This document shows, piece after piece, positions 22,916 through 29,814 of a DNA stretch of 29,814 nt; positions within the stretch are counted from its first letter, which is position 1, and every line of letters begins with the position of its first letter. The translations under genes and the position numbers were made by a program. Location: the NCBI GenBank assembly GCA_947380655.1, contig CANCRX010000036.1, positions 1 through 29,814 on the forward strand, in the 5' to 3' direction. Origin of the DNA: Alcaligenaceae bacterium (GTDB lineage: Bacteria > Pseudomonadota > Gammaproteobacteria > Burkholderiales > Burkholderiaceae_B). The notes under the pieces were generated by a model that did not search any database, was not told the origin of the DNA, and saw only the letters and a program-made list of their open reading frames with translations.

Positions 22916-24562
22916 TTAGGTGTTGGTTGGGTGAGCGCTCTCTTGATTAAGCCTGTGCTGCGCCATTTCCCTTAGTTTAACGCGTTGAAATTTAAGTCCG
23001 TTCGCACTAGCGGTCGCAGGGAATGCATCGATAAACCAGAGTCTTGCAGGAATTTTGAATTTTGCAAGTTGCGCACCGACGCGCTCCAGGATCCCTGTAA
23101 TGAAATGTCGCTGCTCCATGTCGTCTGCCTCGAGGAGGTGATGCGCAGCAGGTTGAGTGCCGATTACGAATGCGACCGTCCTGAGTTTTCCGTCGATTTC
23201 CATACCAACGACTTGCGCGCTTTGAATCTCGGGTTGTTGAGCCAGTACGTGCTCAATTTCTGAAGGGTCAACCAGAAAACCACCGATGCGCATGGTGTCG
23301 CCCATCCGAGCGAGATAGACAAAACTTCCATCCGCTCTCGTGTGGCCTAAATCACCCGTTTTAAAGTAACCATCGATTGTGAATGCGTCTGCGGTGGCGT
23401 CAGGATTATTAAAGTAACCGCAGAAAAGTGTAGGAGATTTAATTTCAAGCTCACCTGCAACGCCATGCGCACTCAGCACGCCAGTTTCTGGATCACGTGC
23501 GCGTACGTGGGCGAGGGGCCCTGAGGCGGGCATGCCGCCGCCCAAAGCCCGCTCTTCGATCGGCAGATTGGCGGCCTGCAGCGCAAAGAGAGCTTGAACC
23601 TCGCTCGAACCATATAGCCCACGCATCGGGAAGCCCCGTGGAATCAGTGTTTCGGCGAGCTCGATGAATCGAGGGCTAAACGATGCGAAACCAAAAAGCT
23701 TGAGCGATGGGAAAGGTATCTGCTCAACGTTGTGCGCTACAAACATACGCAGCATTTCATCGCTGCCAAATATATGTGTGACTGCGTGGTGCTTGATCAG
23801 GGATGTTGCTGTCTCGACATCAAAGAAATCCATCAGTACGACAGGCATGCCGCTTGCGATAGCCCCCAATGCACTATTCAGTCCAAACACGCCACACAGG
23901 GGCAGGGCTGCTAACAATTTGTTGCCGGGTTGATTGAACTGATAGCCAGCGGCAATGTGTCTCGAGTGTTCGCTCAGTGTGCGCTGACTATGTATAACCA
24001 GCTTTGGGCCTTTTGTGGTGCCTGAGGTGGTAAAGAATACTGCAGGTGCTTCTGGATGTGCGCGATGGCGCGATACACACTCTTGTGCTGACTGCGCGTC
24101 AGGATTCCAGCCGATAACAGGGCGATCCAGGAGTGTTTTAGGCGTATGGTGGTCTGCATCGATGACTGCAATGTTTTTGAGATGTGGCAGACTGAATCTA
24201 TCGACACCCGATAAGACTTCAGCAAAATCAATTTTGCCAAAATTCAATTGCAAAATTAGTAGATTGGCTTTTGAATGGGTCAGAATATATTGCAGTTCAT
24301 GGCTGCGGTATTTGGTATTGACAGCGACCAGTGTTGCTCCCACACGCGTCAAGGCAAACAGGAGTGCGAGCCACTCCGCACGGTTGATCAGCCAGACCGC
24401 GACATGATCACCAGCTTTCACGCCATGGTGGTTCAACCAAACCTCCGTACGCTGAACCATCCCGTCAAACTGCTGATACGAAATGGATTGACCATCCTGT
24501 ATCAGCATACTGTCGTGCGGGGAGTGCTCGAGATGTGGTTGCAGAATCGAGTAAAGATTCAA
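22916..24562 (-). CDS. Acyl-CoA synthetase (AMP-dependent synthetase/ligase family)
   Basis: 548 residues of the adenylate-forming superfamily: carboxylate plus ATP gives acyl-AMP, then acyl-CoA. The P-loop-like A3 motif TTSGTTKGPKLV is at 178-189, A5 reads YGSSE at 317-321 (usually YGxTE), A7 YFKTGDLG is at 399-406, the hinge region A8 ARMGDTMRIGGF is at 418-429 and the catalytic A10 lysine is K524 in ANGLKFQRVK. The start is a TTG whose last bases overlap the livF stop; GGAG stands five bases before it and an in-frame TAA lies just upstream, so TTG is well supported. Being translationally linked to an ABC importer suggests that it activates the imported acid. The acid is not known. Confidence 0.9.
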   Translation of the reverse strand: MNLYSILQPHLEHSPHDSMLIQDGQSISYQQFDGMVQRTEVWLNHHGVKAGDHVAVWLINRAEWLALLFALTRVGATLVAVNTKYRSHELQYILTHSKANLLILQLNFGKIDFAEVLSGVDRFSLPHLKNIAVIDADHHTPKTLLDRPVIGWNPDAQSAQECVSRHRAHPEAPAVFFTTSGTTKGPKLVIHSQRTLSEHSRHIAAGYQFNQPGNKLLAALPLCGVFGLNSALGAIASGMPVVLMDFFDVETATSLIKHHAVTHIFGSDEMLRMFVAHNVEQIPFPSLKLFGFASFSPRFIELAETLIPRGFPMRGLYGSSEVQALFALQAANLPIEERALGGGMPASGPLAHVRARDPETGVLSAHGVAGELEIKSPTLFCGYFNNPDATADAFTIDGYFKTGDLGHTRADGSFVYLARMGDTMRIGGFLVDPSEIEHVLAQQPEIQSAQVVGMEIDGKLRTVAFVIGTQPAAHHLLEADDMEQRHFITGILERVGAQLAKFKIPARLWFIDAFPATASANGLKFQRVKLREMAQHRLNQESAHPTNT

Positions 24563-25275
24563 TACAACTCCATTAGCGCTGCGTTATTGTTGAATTCTTC
24601 AGGTTGCCCTTCGCGGATGAGCTGACCGGATTTCATCACAATGACACGATCAGAAATTTTTAATGCTTCGCGTACGTTTTGTTCAACGATCAGGATCGAC
24701 ATTTTGCGTTCTTTTTGAAGTTCGCGAATCGGACCGACTAAATCCTGAAACAATTTTGGCGCAAGGCCTATCGATGGCTCATCGAGCAATAGGCACCTTG
24801 GTTGGCTTAACAGCGCTCGCCCAAGTGAAACCATCTGCTGCTGACCGCCAGACAGGGTGCCGGCGCGCTGGTTATAGAATTTTTTAATCATAGGCAAAAC
24901 ACCCATGACCCATTCCAGTCGGGCTGCTTGCTCGCCGGCAGGAATACCGTTCGCCCAGAAGCCTAGCTTCATGATTTCAGCAACGGTCAGGCCAGGAAAT
25001 ACGCCACGTCCCTCAGGAACTAAGGCAATCCCGGCTGCGTTCATGGTTCGGGCATCGGGATTGTTCACCACCTTACCTTCGAGAATGACCGAGCCTTCTT
25101 CTAGTTGGATCAGCCCAAATAGCGCTTTAAGCAGTGTGGATTTACCAGCTCCGTTGTGCCCAATCAGGCACAGCACTTCGTTATGCCCCAGACTGACATT
25201 GAATTGATCCAGCACAGGGCGTCCGCCATAGCCGACGCGCAAATTTTTAGCTTCGAGAAAATAAGAGGTGCTCAC
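24559..25275 (-). CDS. Branched-chain-type ABC transporter ATP-binding protein (LivF-like)
   Basis: 238 residues. Walker A GHNGAGKS is at 39-46, the signature LSGGQ at 141-145, Walker B LLLDEP at 162-167, and the H-loop position is glutamine in IVEQN, as is common in LivF. It hydrolyses ATP at the inner face together with LivG. It begins at a GTG that overlaps the livG stop by four bases (GTGA) and its stop overlaps the acyl-CoA synthetase start, so it sits in a fully coupled string. Confidence 0.93.
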   Translation of the reverse strand: MSTSYFLEAKNLRVGYGGRPVLDQFNVSLGHNEVLCLIGHNGAGKSTLLKALFGLIQLEEGSVILEGKVVNNPDARTMNAAGIALVPEGRGVFPGLTVAEIMKLGFWANGIPAGEQAARLEWVMGVLPMIKKFYNQRAGTLSGGQQQMVSLGRALLSQPRCLLLDEPSIGLAPKLFQDLVGPIRELQKERKMSILIVEQNVREALKISDRVIVMKSGQLIREGQPEEFNNNAALMELY

Positions 25276-26024
25276 GAGCGGTCTCCAAAGTAGATGGCGG
25301 CCAGATGTGGATCTTTCAGAATATCCTGAGAGCTGCCTTGTGCGAGCAGTTTGCCTTGATCGAGAAATGCCACCCGATCAGAGAGCTTGATCACAATGTC
25401 CAGATTGTGTTCGATGATACAGATCGTGATACCGCGTGCCGCGTAGTTACGTAGCAACGCGACAAAGCGCTCAAAGGACCGAGGATCCAGTCCGGAGGCG
25501 GGTTCATCCAGCAACCATAGTTTGGCTTGACTTGCCATGATACGGGCAAGGCTCAGGAATTTGCGTTCTGCATAGGCGAGATCAACGGCTCTTTCATGAC
25601 GTTTGTCTGCAAGTTGCGTTTCCTCGAGAATCTCAGTTACGCGCGTTTCAGCCGCAACGCGACCGCCTTGCCAGAGCCAGCTGCTGCGCTCCATGACGGT
25701 CATAATGTTTTCTTCGACCGTCATTTGACTGAAAAGGCGTAGATCCTGAAATGTACGCGCAATACCCATGCGCGCTATTTTCCACGGCTCAATGCCTTTG
25801 AGTGGTTTGCCTAGCCAGTGCACCGTTCCGCTTGTGGGAATTAAGTGTCCAGTAATCAGGTTGAATAGCGTGGTTTTGCCAGCACCATTGGGTCCAACCA
25901 GTGTGGTAATGACACCCGCCGGCAGATCCATGGTGACATCCTGAATTGCTTTGAGTCCGCCAAAGTTTTTATTGAGATTGCGGATTTGCAGCAGGATTTC
26001 ATTTTGCGTCGTTGCGTTGGTCAT
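25272..26024 (-). CDS. Branched-chain-type ABC transporter ATP-binding protein (LivG-like)
   Basis: 250 residues. Walker A GPNGAGKT is at 44-51, Walker B LWLLDEP at 169-175, D-loop SGLDP at 177-181 and the H-loop H206 in IIEHN. The ABC signature is degenerate: LAYAE at 149-153 instead of LSGGQ or the LSYGQ form usual for LivG, so its second glycine is alanine. The partner LivF has an intact signature, which can still complete one of the two composite ATP sites. The ATG overlaps the permease stop by four bases. Confidence 0.92.
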   Translation of the reverse strand: MTNATTQNEILLQIRNLNKNFGGLKAIQDVTMDLPAGVITTLVGPNGAGKTTLFNLITGHLIPTSGTVHWLGKPLKGIEPWKIARMGIARTFQDLRLFSQMTVEENIMTVMERSSWLWQGGRVAAETRVTEILEETQLADKRHERAVDLAYAERKFLSLARIMASQAKLWLLDEPASGLDPRSFERFVALLRNYAARGITICIIEHNLDIVIKLSDRVAFLDQGKLLAQGSSQDILKDPHLAAIYFGDRS

Positions 26025-26905
26025 GCTGATTTCTCCCTGCTACGACCACCGACAAGTCCGCCTGGACGGAACATCATGAGCAATACCATCGCCAGACCGT
26101 AAATGATTTGTTGGATGGTGCCCAGTTCGCTTGGCGGTAAAAATGGCAAATATGTCAGTGCTGCGGGTAGTGACATCAGGAGTGCAGCGCCCACGACCGG
26201 TCCGAATAATGTACCGGTGCCGCCAATAATGACCATAGCCATCAGTAGGATCGAGGTTTCAAGCATAAAGCTCTCAACGTTGATAAAACTCATATAAAAC
26301 GCATAGAGTGAGCCCGCAACACCTGCAAGTCCGGCAGACACTGCAACCGAAATAGTTTTAACGGCATTGACGTGTTTGCCATACGATTGCGCAGCAGATT
26401 CGCTATCGCGAATCGCCATCAGACTGCGACCAAAACTGCCTCGAACTAGAAGGGCAGTGATTCCAATCACAATCAGCAGCATGACGAAGGCAAGGATAAG
26501 AAACATCCCGTCATCGTTGAATACATAACCGAAGAGATTGGGGCGTGGAATACCAATCATGCCGCCCAGGCCGCCGGTGATGGATTTCCATTCAGAAAAA
26601 ATAGTTACGCCGATGACTTGTAAACCCATCGATGCCGCGACAAAGTATTCGCCTCTTACCCTTAGTGCAGGCAGTGCGAGTGCCATGGACAGGAGCGCAG
26701 AAATAAGTGCCGATGCGGCCATGCAGATGAGCAAGGAGTCTGTGCCATACATCGCAATATAGGCTGTGGCGTACGCACCAACGCCGAAAAAAATGGCGTG
26801 GGCGAGAGAGAAAATCCCTGCGTAACCCATGATGAAGTTCAGCGTCAGTGCGAGCATCGCATTGATGCAAAACAGAACCGCAATATTTTGTAAATAAGCA
26901 AGCAT
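26021..26905 (-). CDS. Branched-chain-type ABC transporter permease (LivM-like)
   Basis: 294 residues, multi-spanning inner membrane protein. The family block NFIMGYAGIFSLAHAIFFGVGAY is near 23-45, LRVRGEYFVAASM near 80, and FGRSLMAIRDSESAAQSYGK near 172 is the cytoplasmic loop that contacts the ATPase. VIIGGTGTLFGPVVGAA near 235 and MFRPGGLVGGR at the end are typical. It is 12 bases after the first permease and overlaps livG by four. Confidence 0.93.
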   Translation of the reverse strand: MLAYLQNIAVLFCINAMLALTLNFIMGYAGIFSLAHAIFFGVGAYATAYIAMYGTDSLLICMAASALISALLSMALALPALRVRGEYFVAASMGLQVIGVTIFSEWKSITGGLGGMIGIPRPNLFGYVFNDDGMFLILAFVMLLIVIGITALLVRGSFGRSLMAIRDSESAAQSYGKHVNAVKTISVAVSAGLAGVAGSLYAFYMSFINVESFMLETSILLMAMVIIGGTGTLFGPVVGAALLMSLPAALTYLPFLPPSELGTIQQIIYGLAMVLLMMFRPGGLVGGRSREKSA

Positions 26906-26917
26906 GATCCGATTCCT

Positions 26918-27790
26918 TTAAGACACAATGGCTCGACCGTACACACCGCCCGGACGGAACAGGATGAACAGGAACAAGATCACAAAGGTCACCGCTTCGC
27001 TCCACTGTGGGTCGATGACGGCCAGACACAGGTTTTCAGCCAGGCCCAGCAGCATGCCGGCAACCGCTGCGCCGCGCAAACTTCCTACGCCACCCACAAT
27101 AGTGGCTGCAATACTGATAAGCATGATGTGGTTACCCATCGATGGATTCAGACCCGAGGTGGCAGAGGTGAGAATCGCAGCAGGTACAACCAATACCGAG
27201 CCTATTAAAAATACATACTGCGACAGTCTGCGTGGAGTGAGACCATAGACTTCGATCAGATTTGGATTTTCACCAAGCGCACGCAAGGCAATGCCTAAGT
27301 TTGTGCGTGTGAGCAACCACTGCAAAATGAGAAATGAAATCACTGCACACAAGATGATGATGCCCGATATCGGGGCAATAAATAAACCAGGCATGAGTTC
27401 GATGCTTTTGCTCAAAGGCGTGGTGACTGTAACCATGCCTTTTCCAAAAAATATCGATATCAGGTTCTGTACAACGATCGCGGCTCCGAAGGAGGCAACA
27501 AAGACTGTAAAGAAAGAACCTTCGTGACGCTGAATGATTGCGTAAACAAAGCGATCAAGCAGTACGCCGAATAAGCCAGCGGCTGCAGCAGACGCGATGG
27601 CCGCAATCGGCCAACCCCAGTGCAAGACCGAGTAGAACTCATAAAAAATAAAACCAGCGATCGTAAACGTCGCCCCATGCGCGGCATGAAAAATTCGGGT
27701 CATGCCAAAGATCAGCGAGAACCCGGCTGCAATCAGCGCGTAGAGAGCGCCTGTTTGCAGCCCATTGGCTAATAGTTGGGCAAACAGCAT
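26918..27790 (-). CDS. Branched-chain-type ABC transporter permease (LivH-like)
   Basis: 290 residues, strongly hydrophobic. NGLQTGALYALIAAGFSLIFG at the start, LGIALRALGENPNLIEVYGL near 170-190 as the ATPase-contact loop, IVGGVGSLRGAAVAGMLLG near 235 and LFRPGGVYGR at the C-terminus identify the LivH side of the permease pair. It follows the substrate-binding protein after 34 bases with no hairpin in between. Confidence 0.93.
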   Translation of the reverse strand: MLFAQLLANGLQTGALYALIAAGFSLIFGMTRIFHAAHGATFTIAGFIFYEFYSVLHWGWPIAAIASAAAAGLFGVLLDRFVYAIIQRHEGSFFTVFVASFGAAIVVQNLISIFFGKGMVTVTTPLSKSIELMPGLFIAPISGIIILCAVISFLILQWLLTRTNLGIALRALGENPNLIEVYGLTPRRLSQYVFLIGSVLVVPAAILTSATSGLNPSMGNHIMLISIAATIVGGVGSLRGAAVAGMLLGLAENLCLAVIDPQWSEAVTFVILFLFILFRPGGVYGRAIVS

Positions 27791-27824
27791 GGGGCGAATT
27801 CCTTTCTAAATCAACAGATACAAA

Positions 27825-28943
27825 TTATTTTGCTGCAGCGATTGTTTTGCTGGAGCCGTCACCCACCATCTCATTGATCTGGATAGGTGATTTAACTGTG
27901 CCATTGTCTTCGAAGGAAACCGTGCCACCTACAAACTCAAAGGTTTTCGTTGCTTTGCGTTGTGCGAGCAAGTTTTCGCCAGTTACGGGCTTGCCTGCTT
28001 TTTCAAGCGCTGCAGCTAAATCAGCAAAGGTCATGACAGCGTTGTAGTAATTCAACACGTACATGCTTGGATCTTTTTTGTATTTCGCGTTGTAGTCTTC
28101 GCGCACACGTTTTGTCATCGCATCGCCCTTGTTCCAGTCAACTTGCTGGCTGGTATAGATCAGGCCTTTTGCTTCTGGCAAATTCAGCATTGAAGGCAAC
28201 ACTACGCCTGAGTAGCTAGCGATAGGCTGGCTAATGCCATTGTCACGCAATTGTTTGACGAGCTGTACTTGCTGATTGCCGTAAGTCGCGATGTACACCG
28301 CATCAGGTTTGATATCGCGCACGCGCGCAGCCACACCAGAGAATTGTTGTGCTGTAGTTGGGATGGAGAACGAACCGACTAATTCGCCACCTGCTTTTTT
28401 GAGTTCGACCTCAAGTTCTTTCAGGATGGACTGGCCGAATGGATCATCCACATAAACGAGGGCGACTTTTTTAAAGCCTTTTTCTTTCACGAGATACGGC
28501 GCGATGATGCGTACTTCAAAGTCAACCAGTGGAATGGTGTTCCAGAAGTATTCGCCCAGGCTGGCCAGATCGGGACCCACACCGCCGCCGTTGACCATGA
28601 CGGTTTTTGTGCGCAAACCAACAGGAGCGATCGCTTTGGAAACGCCGGTAAATGCCGAGAGCACAAATGGAGTCTTGCTGACGTTCACCAGTTTGTTGGC
28701 AGCAATCACGCCTTGTGCTGGCAGTGCCTGGCTGTCTTCGTAAACCATCGTCAGTTTGCCTGACAATTTTTTATCTGCGTTGATGTGTTGTACAGCCAGG
28801 TCAGCGCCAGAGCTAAAGACTTGACCATATTCAGCATTTGCACCGCTTAAGGGAAAGGCTGCGCCAATACTGAGGTCTGCTGCGCTTGAGGGTAGTGCCC
28901 ACGCTGCGCTGACCAGTGCGATACTGGTAAGAATTTTTTTCAT
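27825..28943 (-). CDS. ABC transporter periplasmic substrate-binding protein (LivJ/LivK-like)
   Basis: 372 residues. A signal peptide occupies about 1-21 (MKKILTSIALVSAAWALPSSA). The mature part is a type I periplasmic binding protein: IGAAFPLSGANAEYGQ near 26, a NGGGVGPDLAS stretch near 120 and VYVDDPFG near 163. There is no lipobox cysteine, so it is free in the periplasm. GGAGA lies seven bases before the ATG. Several proteins of this family bind aromatic or short organic acids, not amino acids, and the adjacent acyl-CoA synthetase makes that likely here; the ligand is not known. Together with four downstream genes it forms a complete importer. Confidence 0.93.
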   Translation of the reverse strand: MKKILTSIALVSAAWALPSSAADLSIGAAFPLSGANAEYGQVFSSGADLAVQHINADKKLSGKLTMVYEDSQALPAQGVIAANKLVNVSKTPFVLSAFTGVSKAIAPVGLRTKTVMVNGGGVGPDLASLGEYFWNTIPLVDFEVRIIAPYLVKEKGFKKVALVYVDDPFGQSILKELEVELKKAGGELVGSFSIPTTAQQFSGVAARVRDIKPDAVYIATYGNQQVQLVKQLRDNGISQPIASYSGVVLPSMLNLPEAKGLIYTSQQVDWNKGDAMTKRVREDYNAKYKKDPSMYVLNYYNAVMTFADLAAALEKAGKPVTGENLLAQRKATKTFEFVGGTVSFEDNGTVKSPIQINEMVGDGSSKTIAAAK

Positions 28944-29109
28944 GAGTATGTCTCCGATTAATTTGGATGGCCGCTATTAGGTTGCGGCTTTGTTTAATAT
29001 AAAAGCTGGTGGTTCAAAAAACTGTACATAGCAGGTCATTCACGCAGCAATATGACATACAAATCACTTGCTGAAAAGAATAGAAACCCTATATGTGCCA
29101 AAAATGATT

Positions 29110-29814
29110 TCAGAGTTTTGTTCGGCTCAGTTCGTCCAGGATCTCTGCTGTGTGCTGACCCAGCGTTGGTGCCGCACGTCGGTACTCGACAGGGGTTGCA
29201 GAAAAGCGCATCGGACTCGCCGTAGTGGGTGCTGTTCCACCCATTGGATGGGGCATGTTTTTCCAAATTTCACGCTCGATCACCTGAGGGTGAGAAAACA
29301 CTTGATCAATAGACTGGATCGGTCCGCAGGGAACGCCAGCCTCTTCGAGTTTTGAAATCCAAACATCACGTTCACCCGTCGCCATGATTTTTTCAAGCAG
29401 GGGAATGAGCTCGGCGCGATTAACAATGCGTTGACGATTGGTGACGAATTTTGGATCTTGCCCAAGTTGAGGTGCGCCAATCGCGTCGCAATAAGAGCGG
29501 AATTGTGAGTCATTGCCTACAGCAACAATCATGAAACCATCTGAAGTTTTGAACACCTGGTAGGGCACGACGTTCTGGTGTGCATTGCCGGCACGCTCGG
29601 GTGCTTTGCCTGAGGTCATGAAATTCAGGTTCTGATTGGCAAGCATCGCAATATGACAATCAAGCAGGGCGATATCCAGATGTTGCCCAAGTCCGCTGCG
29701 CTGACGTTCCTGAAGTGCCGCAGTGATTGCGAGCGCAGCGTACATGCCCGTGATGATGTCTGTAACGGCGACACCAGCCTTTTGCGGACCTGCGCCTGGC
29801 ATGCCGTCGCGCTC
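29110..29814 (-). CDS. CaiB/BaiF family (class III) CoA-transferase, 5' end cut by window end
   Basis: The reading frame is open to the window edge (235 codons seen); upstream of the first methionine it continues ERDG, as expected inside this family, so the real start lies outside. The family moves CoA between carboxylic acids. GMPGAGPQKAGVAVTDIITG holds the aspartate (15 residues after that methionine) that I align with the catalytic Asp of formyl-CoA transferase; GLGQHLDIALLD and NVVPYQVF follow, and the C-terminal GQHTAEIL block ends the protein. The usual full length is about 400, so roughly the first 160 residues are missing. The 166 bases before the substrate-binding protein contain no terminator hairpin that I can see, so read-through is possible. 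Confidence 0.9.
   Translation of the reverse strand, partial: ERDGMPGAGPQKAGVAVTDIITGMYAALAITAALQERQRSGLGQHLDIALLDCHIAMLANQNLNFMTSGKAPERAGNAHQNVVPYQVFKTSDGFMIVAVGNDSQFRSYCDAIGAPQLGQDPKFVTNRQRIVNRAELIPLLEKIMATGERDVWISKLEEAGVPCGPIQSIDQVFSHPQVIEREIWKNMPHPMGGTAPTTASPMRFSATPVEYRRAAPTLGQHTAEILDELSRTKL

Noticed and set aside
29084..29100. Sigma-54-like TGGCAC element upstream of the substrate-binding protein
   Set aside because: The matching TTGCA box at the required distance is missing; the sequence there reads GGGTTTC.
1..29814. CRISPR arrays, tRNA or rRNA genes, insertion sequences, attachment sites, riboswitches
   Set aside because: No repeat-spacer pattern, cloverleaf, transposase or integrase motif or long leader was seen by eye on either strand.

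Overview
The window reads as an ordinary chromosomal stretch of a Gram-negative betaproteobacterium, most likely order Burkholderiales and perhaps near Alcaligenaceae. The grounds are envelope genes (lptD, surA, lysophospholipid acyltransferase, gmhB), the amgK-murU cell-wall recycling pair divergent from lptD, a two-subunit glycyl-tRNA synthetase, and a branched-chain-type ABC transporter linked to CoA chemistry. The family placement rests on recalled gene order, not on a search. I saw no rRNA, tRNA, CRISPR array, insertion sequence, integrase or phage gene, and no gene-free stretch longer than 300 bases.

Layout. 1-1421 (-): aspartate ammonia-lyase, cut by the window start. 1499-3386 (+): a short-chain dehydrogenase followed by its probable LacI-type repressor, with a LacI-type operator lying on the promoter. 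3393-5861 (-): amgK, murU and a membrane-anchored coiled-coil protein. 5920-10829 (+): lptD, surA and rsmA, tightly packed and without the pdxA found between surA and rsmA in E. coli. 10882-18884 (-): an eight-gene run in the order glyQ, glyS, gmhB, acyltransferase, YgjP-like metalloprotease, gloA, SpmA-SpmB-type membrane protein, glycerate kinase. 19022-21400 (+): a crotonase and a class I fumarase, closed by a strong hairpin. 21486-29814 (-): a CaiB-type CoA-transferase (cut by the window end), a substrate-binding protein, two permeases, two ATPases, an acyl-CoA synthetase and two small membrane proteins of unknown function.

How they work together. amgK-murU returns recovered MurNAc to UDP-MurNAc. 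lptD and surA build the outer membrane, and rsmA matures 16S rRNA. In the long minus-strand run, translation (glyQS) is linked to lipid A core and phospholipid precursors (gmhB, acyltransferase) and to small-molecule housekeeping (gloA, glycerate kinase). The last cluster looks like an uptake-and-activation unit for an unknown carboxylic acid: periplasmic capture, import, then CoA activation.

The least explained parts are the two small membrane proteins at 21486-22906, the first of which is visibly A+T-richer than its surroundings, and the SpmAB-type protein paired with glycerate kinase. I found no clear evidence of a wholly new system; these are the best candidates.
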